DNA of 64,000 nt, taken from the NCBI GenBank assembly GCA_963709765.1, contig CAVPXL010000001.1, positions 248,001 to 312,000 of the forward strand. Reading direction: 5' to 3'. A model generated the notes under the pieces. That model saw only the letters and a program-made list of their open reading frames with translations, did not search any database and was not told where the DNA came from. Source of the DNA: Roseitranquillus sp963709765 (GTDB lineage Bacteria; Pseudomonadota; Alphaproteobacteria; Rhodobacterales; Rhodobacteraceae). Shown here piece after piece: positions 1 through 9,307 of the stretch (position 1 is the first letter of the stretch; the number at the start of each line of letters is the position of its first letter). The translations under genes and the position numbers were made by a program.

Positions 1-953
1 CCCTCCGCGACACGGTTCATGGCGGTTTCGGCGCCGTGCTCGCTCATGCGTTCGGCCAATCGCTCCACCGACGACGCGAGAACGGCGAGACGCTCGTCGG
101 TCTGCGAGCGGCCGGTATCCACATCGGCGTAAAGCGCCTGCATCGCGGCCATGCGCTCGGCCATCTGCTCCAGAACGCTCGTCAGCGCGCCGGTGTCCGC
201 CCCACCCTCGGAATCGCCCGACGCGAAGCCGATGCGCGTGATGGTCGACATCCACTCCTCGAGCTCTCGATAGAAGCGATTTTGTCCGTGTCCGGCGAAA
301 AGCTCCAGAAGACCAACCACGAGTGACCCGGCCAAGCCCAGAAGCGACGAGGCGAAGGCCACGCCCATCCCGCCCAGCTGCGCCTCCAGACCGCTCATGA
401 GCCGCGCGAAGACAGCGACCCCGTCCTCGCTCTCCTGGGGCGCCAGAGACCGGATGGTCTCGATCAGCGCGGGGACCGTGGTTGCAAGACCGTAGAACGT
501 GCCCAGAAGACCAAGGAATATCAGAAGGTTGGTCACGTATCTGGTGATGTCTCGCGCCTCGTCGATGCGGGCTGCGACGCTGTCGAGAATCGACCGGGCT
601 GACGCGGCGCCCAGATGCATTCGCGCGCCCCGGGAACGCAGGAGCGACGCGAGCGGTGCCAGCAATCGCGGCGCGCGCGTCAACTGGTGGCCCGGGCGAT
701 TGGCCGCGAAGCCCTCGATCCAGTTGACTGAACTGATCAGTTGCGTGACCTGCCAGAAGCAGGCCGCGACCCCGAAAAGGAAGACGAGGCCGATAAAGCC
801 GTTGAGCCACGGATTGGCCAGGAACACTGGGCCGATCCGCGGCAAGGCCAGGTAGGCGCCAGCTGCCACCAGTGCCAGCACGACGATCATCATGACGATC
901 TGGCGAACCGGTTGCGAGAACTGGGGCGCGGCCTCGCGGTCGGGCTGGCCCAT
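1..953 (-). CDS. MotA/TolQ/ExbB-type proton channel protein (3' end outside window)
   Basis: The reading frame opens with ATG at 953 (start MGQPDREAAPQFSQPV) and runs off the left edge without a stop. A hydrophobic segment lies at residues 17-36 and a second near 45-60. A long cytoplasmic loop follows, then two more membrane segments around 'TNLLIFLGLLGTFYGLA' and 'GMGVAFASSLLGLAGSL', and finally a charged, coiled-coil-like tail. The LLGTFYGLA...GMGVAFASSLLGL pattern is the conserved core of MotA/TolQ/ExbB channels, which use the proton gradient to drive a partner protein. In related bacteria such a gene is often followed by an OmpA-like peptidoglycan-binding partner, but that position is outside this window. 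Family confident; partner unknown. Confidence 0.75.
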   Translation of the reverse strand, partial: MGQPDREAAPQFSQPVRQIVMMIVVLALVAAGAYLALPRIGPVFLANPWLNGFIGLVFLFGVAACFWQVTQLISSVNWIEGFAANRPGHQLTRAPRLLAPLASLLRSRGARMHLGAASARSILDSVAARIDEARDITRYVTNLLIFLGLLGTFYGLATTVPALIETIRSLAPQESEDGVAVFARLMSGLEAQLGGMGVAFASSLLGLAGSLVVGLLELFAGHGQNRFYRELEEWMSTITRIGFASGDSEGGADTGALTSVLEQMAERMAAMQALYADVDTGRSQTDERLAVLASSVERLAERMSEHGAETAMNRVAE

Positions 954-1035
954 GCGGACTTGTCCTATCTCTGCTCTCCTTGCGCCATTGGTAGGCGATG
1001 GTGGCGGACCTGCCAACCTTGAAACGAATCGGTGG

Positions 1036-1575
1036 TTAAGCGCAGAGGCGTCTCACCCGCGCAGCGAGCCAGTCGAGGTCCGGGTCGTTGATGCCAAGCT
1101 CGTGCAGATGCTGCGCGGTGTTCCACAGATACTCGGTATTCGGCCCTCGCCCGCCAATGGCCGCCGCGATGATTGACGCCTGTTCATCGAGCGGCAGGCC
1201 ATGGATGTATTGTTCGTGTGCAGTGTCCACCACGTAGGTTACGGCCTCGACCCGTCGGCCATCGCGCAGCGAGAGATCGACGCGCTTCTCGATATATGCT
1301 GACGACACCAGCTCGCGTTCGCGCAGCGCTGCCAGGGTTTGCGCCTCGGTTCCCGACGCCGCCCGGAGCGCCAGACCGGTGCAACTGCGTCCCGGCCAGG
1401 GATCGAGGGCCAGCACGAGGCCCGGTTCGGCTTCGGTGCCGCGATGATGGATGGATCGCATGCAGAACGAGCGCGAATAATCCGGAAGGGTTGCGATGAC
1501 GCGCTCCGTGACCTCGAAACCCGCATGCCACATCAGCGAACCGTAGCCGAAAACCCAGAGTTGCCCTTCGTCCAT
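1036..1575 (-). CDS. chaC: ChaC-family gamma-glutamylcyclotransferase
   Basis: About 179 residues, normal for ChaC. The N-terminus carries the family signature VFGYGSLMW (residues 8-16), which binds the gamma-glutamyl group. A conserved glutamate in 'RERELVSSAY' is the probable catalytic acid. ChaC enzymes cleave glutathione to 5-oxoproline and Cys-Gly in the cytoplasm. An in-frame TTG at 1587 would add four residues, but it directly abuts the only purine-rich stretch, so the ATG at 1575 is the better start. The gene lies alone, divergent from the DUF2125 gene across about 110 bases. Confidence 0.88.
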   Translation of the reverse strand: MDEGQLWVFGYGSLMWHAGFEVTERVIATLPDYSRSFCMRSIHHRGTEAEPGLVLALDPWPGRSCTGLALRAASGTEAQTLAALRERELVSSAYIEKRVDLSLRDGRRVEAVTYVVDTAHEQYIHGLPLDEQASIIAAAIGGRGPNTEYLWNTAQHLHELGINDPDLDWLAARVRRLCA

Positions 1576-1686
1576 GCAGAAATCCAACCTCTGTCACTAT
1601 ATATCCGCGCCCGCCTTCGGGTCGTCGCGAGTGGTCGGCGCCGACGCTCCGCCTTATAAGCACGGCAAATCGGCAGAGGGAACGCC

Positions 1687-2688
1687 ATGCGCCCGTTGAT
1701 CGCCCTCGTCCTTCTGGCCGGCCTGCTCTGGGGCGGCTACTGGTTCATCGGCTCGAGCGCCCTGCAGGGGGCCTTGCGTGACTGGTTCGAGGCGCGACGC
1801 GCCGAGGGATGGGTGGCAGAGACCACGTCGATTGACGTGCGCGGCTTTCCGAACCGCTTCGACACGACCCTGACCGGGGTGGAGCTGGCCGACCCCGACA
1901 CGGGCCTCGTCTGGGCGGCGCCATTCTTTCAGGTTCTCGCTCTGAGTTACCGGCCGAATCACATCATCGTCCTCTGGCCGCCGGAACAGACACTGTCGAG
2001 CCCGCGGGGAAAAACCACGATCCGGGCCGGAGACATGCGCGCGAGCGCGGTTCTGACCGACGGCCAGCGGCTGGCACTCGACCGGGCAACTCTGGTGATC
2101 GACGATCTGAACCTTGCGTCATCATCCGGCTGGCGGCTGGCCGCGGCTCAAGGTCGGCTGGCGGCGCAAAGACAAGAAGACGACGAGACGACCTATCGGC
2201 TGGGACTGGAGGCGTCCGATCTGCGACCGGGAACCGGTCTGCGCACCCGGCTCGACCCCTCCGCGCTCCTGCCGGCCGAGGTGGAAAGAGTGCATCTCGA
2301 CGTGACGGTGACCTTCGATGCACCCTGGGACAGGAACGCGGTCGAGCAGGCCCGGCCGCAGCCTCGTCGCATCGACATCGAGGACCTGTCCGTGCGCTGG
2401 GGCGAGCTGGAGCTGCGCGCGGCGGGCACGCTCGACGTGGGCCGCGACGGACTGCCGGTGGGCGCCGTCACCGTGAAGGCGACTAACTGGCGCGAGATGG
2501 TGCAGGTTTCGGTCAATGCCGGCCTCGTGCCCGCGGCACTGTCGGGGACGGTCGAAAAGGCGCTGGAGGTGCTCGCGGGCTTGTCGGGCGCGGGCGATAC
2601 GCTCGATGTGCCGCTGAGCTTCAAAGGAGGCCGGGTGAGCATCGGCCCGGTTCCACTGGGCCCTGCGCCGCGGCTCATCCTTCGCTAG
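1687..2688 (+). CDS. DUF2125 domain-containing exported protein
   Basis: A protein of 333 residues. Residues 1-17 form a hydrophobic signal or anchor, followed by the family's typical opening GGYWFIGSSALQ and a conserved 'RGFPNRFDTTLTGVEL' block. The rest is predicted beta-rich with no catalytic motif I can see. DUF2125 proteins are common in Rhodobacterales and Rhizobiales and have no established function. They are probably periplasmic or inner-membrane anchored. The ATG is preceded by an AGAGG-like ribosome site. It ends 19 bases from the convergent tyrA stop, so the two genes are transcribed towards each other. Confidence 0.85.
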   Translation: MRPLIALVLLAGLLWGGYWFIGSSALQGALRDWFEARRAEGWVAETTSIDVRGFPNRFDTTLTGVELADPDTGLVWAAPFFQVLALSYRPNHIIVLWPPEQTLSSPRGKTTIRAGDMRASAVLTDGQRLALDRATLVIDDLNLASSSGWRLAAAQGRLAAQRQEDDETTYRLGLEASDLRPGTGLRTRLDPSALLPAEVERVHLDVTVTFDAPWDRNAVEQARPQPRRIDIEDLSVRWGELELRAAGTLDVGRDGLPVGAVTVKATNWREMVQVSVNAGLVPAALSGTVEKALEVLAGLSGAGDTLDVPLSFKGGRVSIGPVPLGPAPRLILR

Positions 2689-2707
2689 GCTGAGGCCAGC
2701 CGGGCGA

Positions 2708-3625
2708 TCAGCTCTTGCCGGTCCGTCCGAAATCGGGCGCGTCGGTGTCCTGCCCCGCCTCCACGATGCCGCGCCGGATCGCGCGGGTGCGGGTGAAGTA
2801 TTCGTGCAGATGCGCACCATCGCCGGTGCGGATCGCCCGCTGCAGCGCAAAGAGCTCCTCGGTGAACCGACCCAGGATCTCGAGCGTCGCATCCTTGTTG
2901 GTCAGGAACACATCGCGCCACATGGTCGGGTCACTTGCCGCGATCCGTGTGAAGTCGCGGAAGCCCGCTGCGGAGTACTTGATCACCTCGCTGTCGGTCA
3001 CGCGGCGCAGGTCGTCCGCGACCCCCACCATCGTGTACGCGATAAGGTGCGGCGCATGGCTCGTGACCGCGAGGACAAGATCGTGATGATCCGGGTCCAT
3101 TTCGTCCACGTGAGCGCCCATCGCTTCCCAGTAGCGGCGCAGGCGGTCCACGGCCTCCGGGTCGACGCTCTGCGACGGCAGGAGAAGACACCACCGGTTG
3201 CGGAACAGACCCGCGAAACCCGCCCTTGGACCGGATTGTTCGGTTCCCGCCAGCGGATGGCCGGGAATGAAGTGAACCCCCTCCGGCACATGCGGGCTCA
3301 CCGCGTCGATCACCGCGCGTTTGACCGATCCCACGTCGGTGAGTGTGGCGCCCGGTGCGAGGTGCGGCGCAATCTCTTGCGCGACCTGTTCCATGACTCC
3401 GATCGGGGTGGCCAGGACAATCAGGTCGGCTCCCTGTACAGCCTCGGCGGCGGTTTCGGTTACGCGGTCGCAGAGCCCGATCTCCATCGCCGTCGCGCGC
3501 GTTTCCGGAGAACGGGCGTGACCGACGATCTCGCGGGCAAGGCCGCCATCGCGCATTGCATGGGCCATCGAGGAGGCAATGAGGCCAAGGCCGACGAGGG
3601 CAACCCGGTCGTACAGCACGCTCAT
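2708..3625 (-). CDS. tyrA: Prephenate/arogenate dehydrogenase
   Basis: A 305-residue NAD(P)-dependent enzyme for tyrosine synthesis. The Rossmann motif GLGLIASS is at residues 12-19. Further along come the family blocks 'TDVGSVK', 'FIPGHPLAGTEQSGP' (substrate-binding histidine) and 'SHAPHLIAY' (catalytic region). There is no fused chorismate mutase or ACT domain, as usual in alphaproteobacteria. The start ATG overlaps the hisC stop by four bases (ATGA), so the two are translationally coupled. The downstream end converges on DUF2125. The sequence alone does not settle whether prephenate or arogenate is preferred. Confidence 0.9.
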   Translation of the reverse strand: MSVLYDRVALVGLGLIASSMAHAMRDGGLAREIVGHARSPETRATAMEIGLCDRVTETAAEAVQGADLIVLATPIGVMEQVAQEIAPHLAPGATLTDVGSVKRAVIDAVSPHVPEGVHFIPGHPLAGTEQSGPRAGFAGLFRNRWCLLLPSQSVDPEAVDRLRRYWEAMGAHVDEMDPDHHDLVLAVTSHAPHLIAYTMVGVADDLRRVTDSEVIKYSAAGFRDFTRIAASDPTMWRDVFLTNKDATLEILGRFTEELFALQRAIRTGDGAHLHEYFTRTRAIRRGIVEAGQDTDAPDFGRTGKS

Positions 3626-4713
3626 GCAGCCTCTGCGCGCCAGAGTTTCACCGCATCAGCCACACGGCGACACGCCTCTTCATCGCCGATCGAGATGCGA
3701 AGCGCCTCGGGAAAACCGTATCCCGTCACGTCGCGCACCAGCAGGCCACAGCTGCGCAGATGCGCTTCGCACGAGCGTGCCTCCGCCTCGCTGGCAAATC
3801 GCGCCAACAGGAAATTCGCCTGCGACGGGTCGGACGGAATCCCCTGCTTCGCCAGAGCGTGCGACAGCCATTCACGCAGCCGGGCATTCTCGCCCCTGCA
3901 CCATTGGGCATAGGACCGGTCGCGGATCGCCGCCTCCGCCGTCTTCTGCTGCGTTTCAGAAAGGTTGAAAGGACCGCGCACCCTGTTCAGCACATCGACC
4001 ACATGGGCGGGCGCGTAGCACCAGCCGATGCGCAGCCCGCCAAGACCGTAGAGCTTCGAGAAGGTCCGGGTCATCACCACGTTGTCGCGCGCGGCAACAA
4101 GTTTGGCACCGCCATCGTAGTCGTCCGCGAATTCGGCATAGGCGCCGTCGAGAACCAACAATGCCTGTGCCGGCAATCCCTCGGCGAGGCTCTGCAGTTC
4201 AGTCGCACCGATCATCGTGCCGGCTGGATTGGCCGGGTTGGTGATGAACACCAGTCGCGTCGCGTCGCCGGTCGCCGCCAGCACGGCATCGACATCGACC
4301 CGCCGATCGATCTCGGGCGCCTGGACCGGAATCGCCCCGGCCGCGAGGGCCGAAATTCGGTACATCGCGAAGCCGTGGCGGGTATGGAGGACCTCATCGC
4401 CCGGACCCGAATAGGCCTGGCACAGATGCGCGATCAACTCGTCGGAACCCGCACCGCAGACGATGTTGTCGGCGTCCAGTCCCTCGACCTCGGCAATCGC
4501 CTGCCGCAACGCTGCGTGGTCTCCGGACGGATAGCGATGCAGTGCGTCGGCGGTCGCCCTGAACGCGTCGATTGCAGCCGGGCTCGGCCCGTGCGGGTTC
4601 TCGTTCGACGAGAGCTTGACGACGTCGCGGACGCCTTCAATGCGGCTTGCCCCGCCGACATAGGGCGAGATCTCGAGGATGCCGGCGCGGGGCCGGATGG
4701 TGGAATGGGTCAT
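3622..4713 (-). CDS. hisC: Histidinol-phosphate aminotransferase
   Basis: A fold-type I PLP aminotransferase of 363 residues from the ATG at 4713, which has a GGAG ribosome site eight bases upstream; a GTG 21 bases earlier is less likely. The PLP lysine is K220 in 'TFSKLYGLGGLRIGW', with the asparagine and tyrosine positions in 'NPANPAG' and 'LDGAYAEF'. It transfers an amino group from glutamate to imidazole acetol phosphate. The coupled arrangement with tyrA is common in Rhodobacterales and fits an additional or main role as aromatic aminotransferase, because HisC homologues accept phenylpyruvate-like substrates. That broader role is inferred. Confidence 0.9.
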   Translation of the reverse strand: MTHSTIRPRAGILEISPYVGGASRIEGVRDVVKLSSNENPHGPSPAAIDAFRATADALHRYPSGDHAALRQAIAEVEGLDADNIVCGAGSDELIAHLCQAYSGPGDEVLHTRHGFAMYRISALAAGAIPVQAPEIDRRVDVDAVLAATGDATRLVFITNPANPAGTMIGATELQSLAEGLPAQALLVLDGAYAEFADDYDGGAKLVAARDNVVMTRTFSKLYGLGGLRIGWCYAPAHVVDVLNRVRGPFNLSETQQKTAEAAIRDRSYAQWCRGENARLREWLSHALAKQGIPSDPSQANFLLARFASEAEARSCEAHLRSCGLLVRDVTGYGFPEALRISIGDEEACRRVADAVKLWRAEAA

Positions 4714-4821
4714 GCTCGCTCTCCGATCCGGCACGTTCTAGCCATGCCGCCGCGTCGCGGCCAGAGCCGAAGTGATCGCGGCGCGTCCAGCGCGGAATCA
4801 CTCGGGCACGTCCCCCAACGC

Positions 4822-4849
4822 AAAAGGCCGCACCTCTCGGCGCGGCCCC
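4822..4849 (-). terminator. Intrinsic terminator after rpsD
   Basis: On the minus strand the stem GGCCGC...GCGGCC with a ten-base loop is followed directly by TTTT, 25 bases past the rpsD stop. It separates rpsD from hisC, which lies downstream on the same strand. Confidence 0.75.
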
Positions 4850-4873
4850 TGTCCCTCGTCGAAACGAGATCGT

Positions 4874-5494
4874 TCAGTTCTGGGCGTAGTATTCGATGAC
4901 CAGGTTCGGCTCCATCTGAACGGCGAAGGGCACATCGCTCAGGCCGGGACGGCGAACGAGGGTCGCAGACATCTTGGAATGATCCGCATCGATGTAGTCG
5001 GGCACGTCGCGCTCGGCGAGGCCGACAGCCTCGAGGACGATCGCGAGCTGCTTGGAGCGGTCGCGCACCTCGATCACGTCGCCTTCCTTGCACCGGTAGG
5101 AGGGAATGTTCACCCGCTGACCGTTCACCTTGACGTGGCCGTGGTTCACGAACTGGCGCGCGGCGAAGATGGTGGGCACGAATTTCGCGCGGTAGACCAC
5201 CGCGTCGAGACGGCTCTCGAGCAGGCCGATCAGAAGCTCGCCGGTATCGCCGCGCAGGCGCTCGGCGTCGGCATAGATGCGGCGGAACTGCTTCTCGGTC
5301 AGGTCGCCGTAATGGCCCTTGAGCTTCTGCTTGGCCCGCAGCTGCAGGCCGAAATCGCTCATCTTGCCCTTGCGGCGCTGGCCGTGCTGCCCGGGGCCGT
5401 ATTCGCGGCGGTTGACCGGCGATTTCGGACGGCCCCAGATGTTCTCGCCCATGCGGCGGTCGATCTTGTACTTGGCAGAGGTGCGTTTGCTCAC
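4874..5494 (-). CDS. rpsD: 30S ribosomal protein S4
   Basis: Starts at GTG 5494 (protein start MSKRTSAKYKIDRR), eight bases after a strong AAGGAG, and codes for 206 residues, the usual S4 length. The N-terminal S4 domain is followed by an S4 RNA-binding fold (about residues 95-160, 'SRLDAVVYRAKFVPT...RQFVNHGHVKVNG'). S4 is a primary 16S rRNA binding protein that nucleates 30S assembly. The gene stands alone outside the alpha operon, as is typical of alphaproteobacteria. A terminator follows it. The longer open frame upstream of the GTG is not conserved. Confidence 0.97.
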   Translation of the reverse strand: MSKRTSAKYKIDRRMGENIWGRPKSPVNRREYGPGQHGQRRKGKMSDFGLQLRAKQKLKGHYGDLTEKQFRRIYADAERLRGDTGELLIGLLESRLDAVVYRAKFVPTIFAARQFVNHGHVKVNGQRVNIPSYRCKEGDVIEVRDRSKQLAIVLEAVGLAERDVPDYIDADHSKMSATLVRRPGLSDVPFAVQMEPNLVIEYYAQN

Positions 5495-5684
5495 CGTCTG
5501 ATCTCCTTCAATATGCGAAGGGCGTTGTCCTTTGCGTTCCCGGCAGGGCGGGTCGGCCGACAGGCATCCCCTCGCGGGGGCCACCAACACCAATGATCGC
5601 CCCGGCCTCACGACCGGAACGAAGCGCGCTTATACAGCCCCGTTCGTGCCTGTCAACGCCACCGGCGGCCCGCGGCAACCCGCG

Positions 5685-6809
5685 CTAGACGCCGCCCCAG
5701 ATGGCCTCGGCCGTCCTCACCACCAGCTCGAGCTTGCGGCGCTGGTCGTCCGGCGTGATCGCGTTGCCTTCCTCGGTGGAGGCGAACCCGCATTGCGGCG
5801 CGATCCCGAGCTGGTCGAGGTCGGCATAGCGCGACGCCTCGTCGAACTTGCCCCGCAGCCAATCCAGATCCTCGAGCTCGCCGCTCTTGGTGGTCACGAA
5901 TTCCGGCAAGACCCGCTTCGTCCCCTTCGGCAGTTTGCTCAACGGCTCGAGCCCGCCTGCCCGGTCGGTGTCGTATTCCATGAAATAGATGTCGACCGAG
6001 GTCTTGTTGAAGATCGCGTCCGCGACCGCGTCATAGGCGCCTGCCGCGGCATGGGTGGAGCGGAAATTCCCGCGACACATGTGCATGCCGATGACCATGT
6101 CGTCGGGCCGGTCCCGGATCGCCTCTTCCATCGTCCAGGCGTAGCGGTCGATCAGCCAGTCGGGATCCTGCCCGAGTGCGGCTTTCGCGGCGCGATGCGC
6201 GGGATCGCAGAGATAGGCAAAGAAGATGTCGTCCATCTGGAGGTACCGGCACCCGGCCGCGTAAAACGCTGCAACTGCCTTGCGATAGGTCTGCGCCAGA
6301 GCAGCGAACAAGGCTTGCGGCTCGTCGCGATAGGCCCCGACCCGGATGTCGTCCGGGGCAACCCGGAAATGGCATGCGGACGGGCCGGGAATCGAGATCT
6401 TCGGAACCACGGTCGTGTGGTCCTTCACGAAGCGGAAGTGATCCAGCATCGGATGATCGTCGGGAAAATCCAGTTCGCCCGAGATCACCGGAAAGATCGG
6501 TCGCAGCTTTACGCCAGCGAACTGCGCCCCCTCTTCCGGGTCGCGCTCCTCGAGGTCGAGCCCCGTGAGCATGCCCATGAAATCGTAGTGCCAGAACGAC
6601 CGGCGCGCCTCGCCGTCGGTCACGGCCTTGAGCCCGACGTCTTCCTGCATAGCGATCAGCGCCGGAATGGTCGCGTCCTCGATCTCGGAAAGCTCGGCAC
6701 GGGTGATGGCGCGGTCTTCGAAATGCCGTTTGCGGGCTTCCACGAGCGGCGCCGGGCGCAGCAGACTTCCCACATGGTCGGCACGAAAAGGTGGTTTTAG
6801 TTGGGTCAT
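5685..6809 (-). CDS. Cobalamin-independent methionine synthase-like (MetE C-terminal/YxjG type)
   Basis: A 374-residue protein corresponding to the catalytic C-terminal barrel of MetE, without the N-terminal half. Zinc ligands are visible as 'GMHMCRGN' and 'PQCGFAS'; the substrate-binding entry 'RADHVGSLLRP' opens the protein. The start ATG has AAAAGGAG just upstream. Short MetE-like proteins of this kind transfer a methyl group to homocysteine from an uncertain donor, which may be a methylated compound other than folate. The gene stands between rpsD and the methyltransferase gene but is separated from the latter by 82 bases. Confidence 0.85.
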   Translation of the reverse strand: MTQLKPPFRADHVGSLLRPAPLVEARKRHFEDRAITRAELSEIEDATIPALIAMQEDVGLKAVTDGEARRSFWHYDFMGMLTGLDLEERDPEEGAQFAGVKLRPIFPVISGELDFPDDHPMLDHFRFVKDHTTVVPKISIPGPSACHFRVAPDDIRVGAYRDEPQALFAALAQTYRKAVAAFYAAGCRYLQMDDIFFAYLCDPAHRAAKAALGQDPDWLIDRYAWTMEEAIRDRPDDMVIGMHMCRGNFRSTHAAAGAYDAVADAIFNKTSVDIYFMEYDTDRAGGLEPLSKLPKGTKRVLPEFVTTKSGELEDLDWLRGKFDEASRYADLDQLGIAPQCGFASTEEGNAITPDDQRRKLELVVRTAEAIWGGV

Positions 6810-6891
6810 GGTCGCTCCTTTTGGTCCGATGCGTAGCCAATGCCCGAACGGACGTCGAGCGGCAGTTCCTGGAGAGGATTCCGCTGACCAA

Positions 6892-7483
6892 TCATCTGCC
6901 ACATCTTGTGGTGACCTGGTGGCCTCCGCGGCGAGCGAGGCGATCGACGATATAGTCGGAATGGTCGAACCTCGGTCCCTCGAAGCCGTGCAGAGATGCA
7001 CGCAGCCGGTCGGCGGCGGCACGACCATCGAGCGTCTCCTGCGTCGGGCCGGTCCAGTTGACCGACAGGACGGCGCACGCTTCCTCGCCATGCGCCGCAA
7101 TCCAGTCGGCCAGATCGTCGATCTCCGCCAGCTCGAAGAAATAAAGGACTTCCGACAGGACGATCAGGTCCGGGACGGACATCCGGCAGATCGGCGGGCG
7201 CACTGCCCGCGACAAGCGTGACTCCGGCGGTGCCAGCCAACCGTCGCCCTGCGCGTTCGAATGCGTCCGGCACCGCCTCGATCGCCACCAGCTCCCGGCA
7301 ACGCGGTACCAGCAGCTCGGATAACGCGCCAATTCCACAGCCGATCTCCAGGATGGTGTCGAACGGCCCGGCCCCGGCCAGTTCCAGCGTCCGGGCGTAC
7401 TTGGCACGCTCATAGGGGCTGGTCAGATGCCCCCAAGGGTCCTCGCGCTCGCCGTAGAGCCGCGCGAGATGCGCCAGGGTCAC
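6892..7483 (-). pseudogene. Class I SAM methyltransferase, NodS-like, frame interrupted
   Basis: The GTG start at 7483 follows the PIG-L stop by one base. The first half carries SAM motif I 'LEIGCGIGALSELL' and runs to about 7185. The conserved continuation 'DLIVLSEVLYFFELAEIDDL' then appears in the next frame and runs to the stop at 6892. The break is a single extra base between about 7165 and 7190, near a CCC run. Joined, the protein has about 196 residues, normal for NodS-type N-methyltransferases. Both halves are well conserved, so a sequencing error is more likely than decay. In many genomes this domain is fused to the PIG-L protein next door, which supports joint function. Confidence 0.8.
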
Positions 7484-7484
7484 G

Positions 7485-8195
7485 TCACGCGGCAACGAAA
7501 AGCTCCGGCGTCTCCAGAAAATGCGCCTGATGGGCCGCATCCATCACGAACCCGTCGGGATCGTCGTCGATCAGGTGCGTCATCTGGGTCCGATGACAGG
7601 CCAGAGCTGCCCGCTTGGCTTCGCGCGCGGCCTCGCTGGCGCGGACACGCACAAGGCCGGCCGGCGCCGCGGCCGGGCCGAACCGGCCCCAGATCGGATA
7701 CGACAACACGCGCAAATCCGGTCGCACCGACGCGACCGCTCCGACAAGCGCGGCCGTGCGCTCGTGATCCACATGCGGATCGTGGGCCCACGTCACCGCA
7801 ACGGCCGCTCCGGGCGGAAGACAGGCGGCAAGGCGTTCCATCGCGCTGTCGAAGTCCGGCCCCGCCTCAGGCAGACCACAATCGCGATAGCCAAGCCAGT
7901 GGCACGGCGCCCCCGGCGCGAGATGGGCAAGCGCCGCTTCCAGTTCTGCCTTCCGCGTCTGCCCCACACGGTCAGGAGGCCAGGCCCGTGACCCCGGATG
8001 GGACGCACTCCCGTCCGTCACGCAGACGACGCTGACCCCGGTTCCCGCGCGTTGCAGGTCGCGCAGCAGGGCGCCGCAGCCGAGCGTCTCGTCGTCCGGA
8101 TGCGGCGCGACGACGACGAGATGATCGCGACCGTCGATCAACTCCTCCGCCGTCAACCACGGCGCCTCCGCGGCGCCCGCGAGCAGCGGCGTCAT
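7485..8195 (-). CDS. PIG-L family deacetylase
   Basis: A 236-residue zinc-dependent de-N-acetylase. The metal site motif 'APHPDDETLG' is at residues 30-39 and the distal histidine lies in 'DPHVDHERT'. Family members remove acetyl from GlcNAc-containing substrates. The ATG at 8195 overlaps the preceding stop as ATGA; an ATG twelve bases earlier (8207) is also possible. It is followed after one base by the NodS-like methyltransferase. Together they suggest deacetylation of an amino sugar and then N-methylation of the freed amine, which is an inference from order and family. Confidence 0.87.
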   Translation of the reverse strand: MTPLLAGAAEAPWLTAEELIDGRDHLVVVAPHPDDETLGCGALLRDLQRAGTGVSVVCVTDGSASHPGSRAWPPDRVGQTRKAELEAALAHLAPGAPCHWLGYRDCGLPEAGPDFDSAMERLAACLPPGAAVAVTWAHDPHVDHERTAALVGAVASVRPDLRVLSYPIWGRFGPAAAPAGLVRVRASEAAREAKRAALACHRTQMTHLIDDDPDGFVMDAAHQAHFLETPELFVAA

Positions 8196-9307
8196 TCCAG
8201 CGACCATCGCCGCGCCAGAACGGGATCATCGAGAAGCGCGTCCAGAGCGTGCTGCCCCATCCCGTCCGGATCCGCCTGACGAAGGTAGAATTGCAGATCG
8301 CGGCGCCTCCGCTCCACAGGGTGGAACGTCGCGAACGACGCGGCGCCCAGCGCGTCGTCCATGGCGCCGATCAGCGCGCTTGCCTCTTCGGCCGTCTTGA
8401 GGCGCGCCAGAATCGCGCGCGCCGTTGCGCTTTCGGGCGCGTCGGGCCGCTCCACCTCTTCCGCCGCCGCGAGCAACCACAGACGTGCCGTCTCGCAGGC
8501 CGTGGCCATCCGTCTCAGCCTCGCAGACTGGATCGGCGCCGTGACCTGTCCTCGTGCCCTCAGTTGCGCGGCCGCCGCCACCGTCATGGCCTGCATCGCA
8601 CCGAGTTGCACCGCGGCATACCGCCAGACTCCGCCGCGGAAATGCGGCTCGCGCAGATAGTCCCCGGGCCGCCCCAGAACCGCGTCCTCCGCGACCGTCA
8701 GCCCATCAAGATCGCATCGTCCCGAAGCGGTCGCCTTCATGCCCGAGACCGACCATTCGTCCGGATAGAGCCGCCCCTGCAGCTGCTCCGTGTCGAGAAC
8801 CAGCAAGACGAGTTCATCAAGTTCGCTCCGCGCGGTGACAAGCGCCAGGTCCAGAACGCCCGCTCCCGATGCGAACAGCTTTTCGCCGGACAACACACCG
8901 TTTGCGAGCCGGACCGGCTTCGCGCCCTCCGCCCCCCAGACACCGAGAAGCGCGCCGTTCCGGACCCGGGTCAGCCACGTCGCCTTCCGATCGCCCTCGC
9001 CATAGAGCGCGATCAGCTTCACCGCGTTGACATGCCCCTCGAACAGCCGTCCGGCCGAGAGATTGGCACGCCCGACCGCCGAAAGTGCCTCCAGCAACCG
9101 GGCGGGGCTCTGCGGAAGATGCGCGAGCCCGTCACCACCGGACTCGACCGGCGCGCATGCCGCGAGGAGCCCGGTCCGGCGCAAGACCTCGATCTGCGGT
9201 GCCATGGCGGGCTCGTCCTGACCCGGCGGCGACAGGGCGACGATTTCCGCTTCCGCCCTGACGATGCGTCGGTGGAGGTCATGCGTGATGCCTTCTTCGC
9301 CTCTCAC
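8192..9307 (-). CDS. Acyl-CoA dehydrogenase-like flavoprotein
   Basis: About 371 residues from a GTG at 9307 that overlaps the glycosyltransferase stop (GTGA); a GTG at 9325 is an alternative. It has the three-part acyl-CoA dehydrogenase layout: a helical N-terminal domain, a beta domain around 'GVLSGEKLFASGAG', and a C-terminal helical domain around 'MQAMTVAAAAQLRARGQ'. I do not see a clear catalytic glutamate, so substrate and activity are uncertain. It lies inside a glycosyltransferase/deacetylase cassette, not with fatty-acid oxidation genes, so a tailoring role in that pathway is more likely than beta-oxidation. Confidence 0.8.
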   Translation of the reverse strand: MRGEEGITHDLHRRIVRAEAEIVALSPPGQDEPAMAPQIEVLRRTGLLAACAPVESGGDGLAHLPQSPARLLEALSAVGRANLSAGRLFEGHVNAVKLIALYGEGDRKATWLTRVRNGALLGVWGAEGAKPVRLANGVLSGEKLFASGAGVLDLALVTARSELDELVLLVLDTEQLQGRLYPDEWSVSGMKATASGRCDLDGLTVAEDAVLGRPGDYLREPHFRGGVWRYAAVQLGAMQAMTVAAAAQLRARGQVTAPIQSARLRRMATACETARLWLLAAAEEVERPDAPESATARAILARLKTAEEASALIGAMDDALGAASFATFHPVERRRRDLQFYLRQADPDGMGQHALDALLDDPVLARRWSLE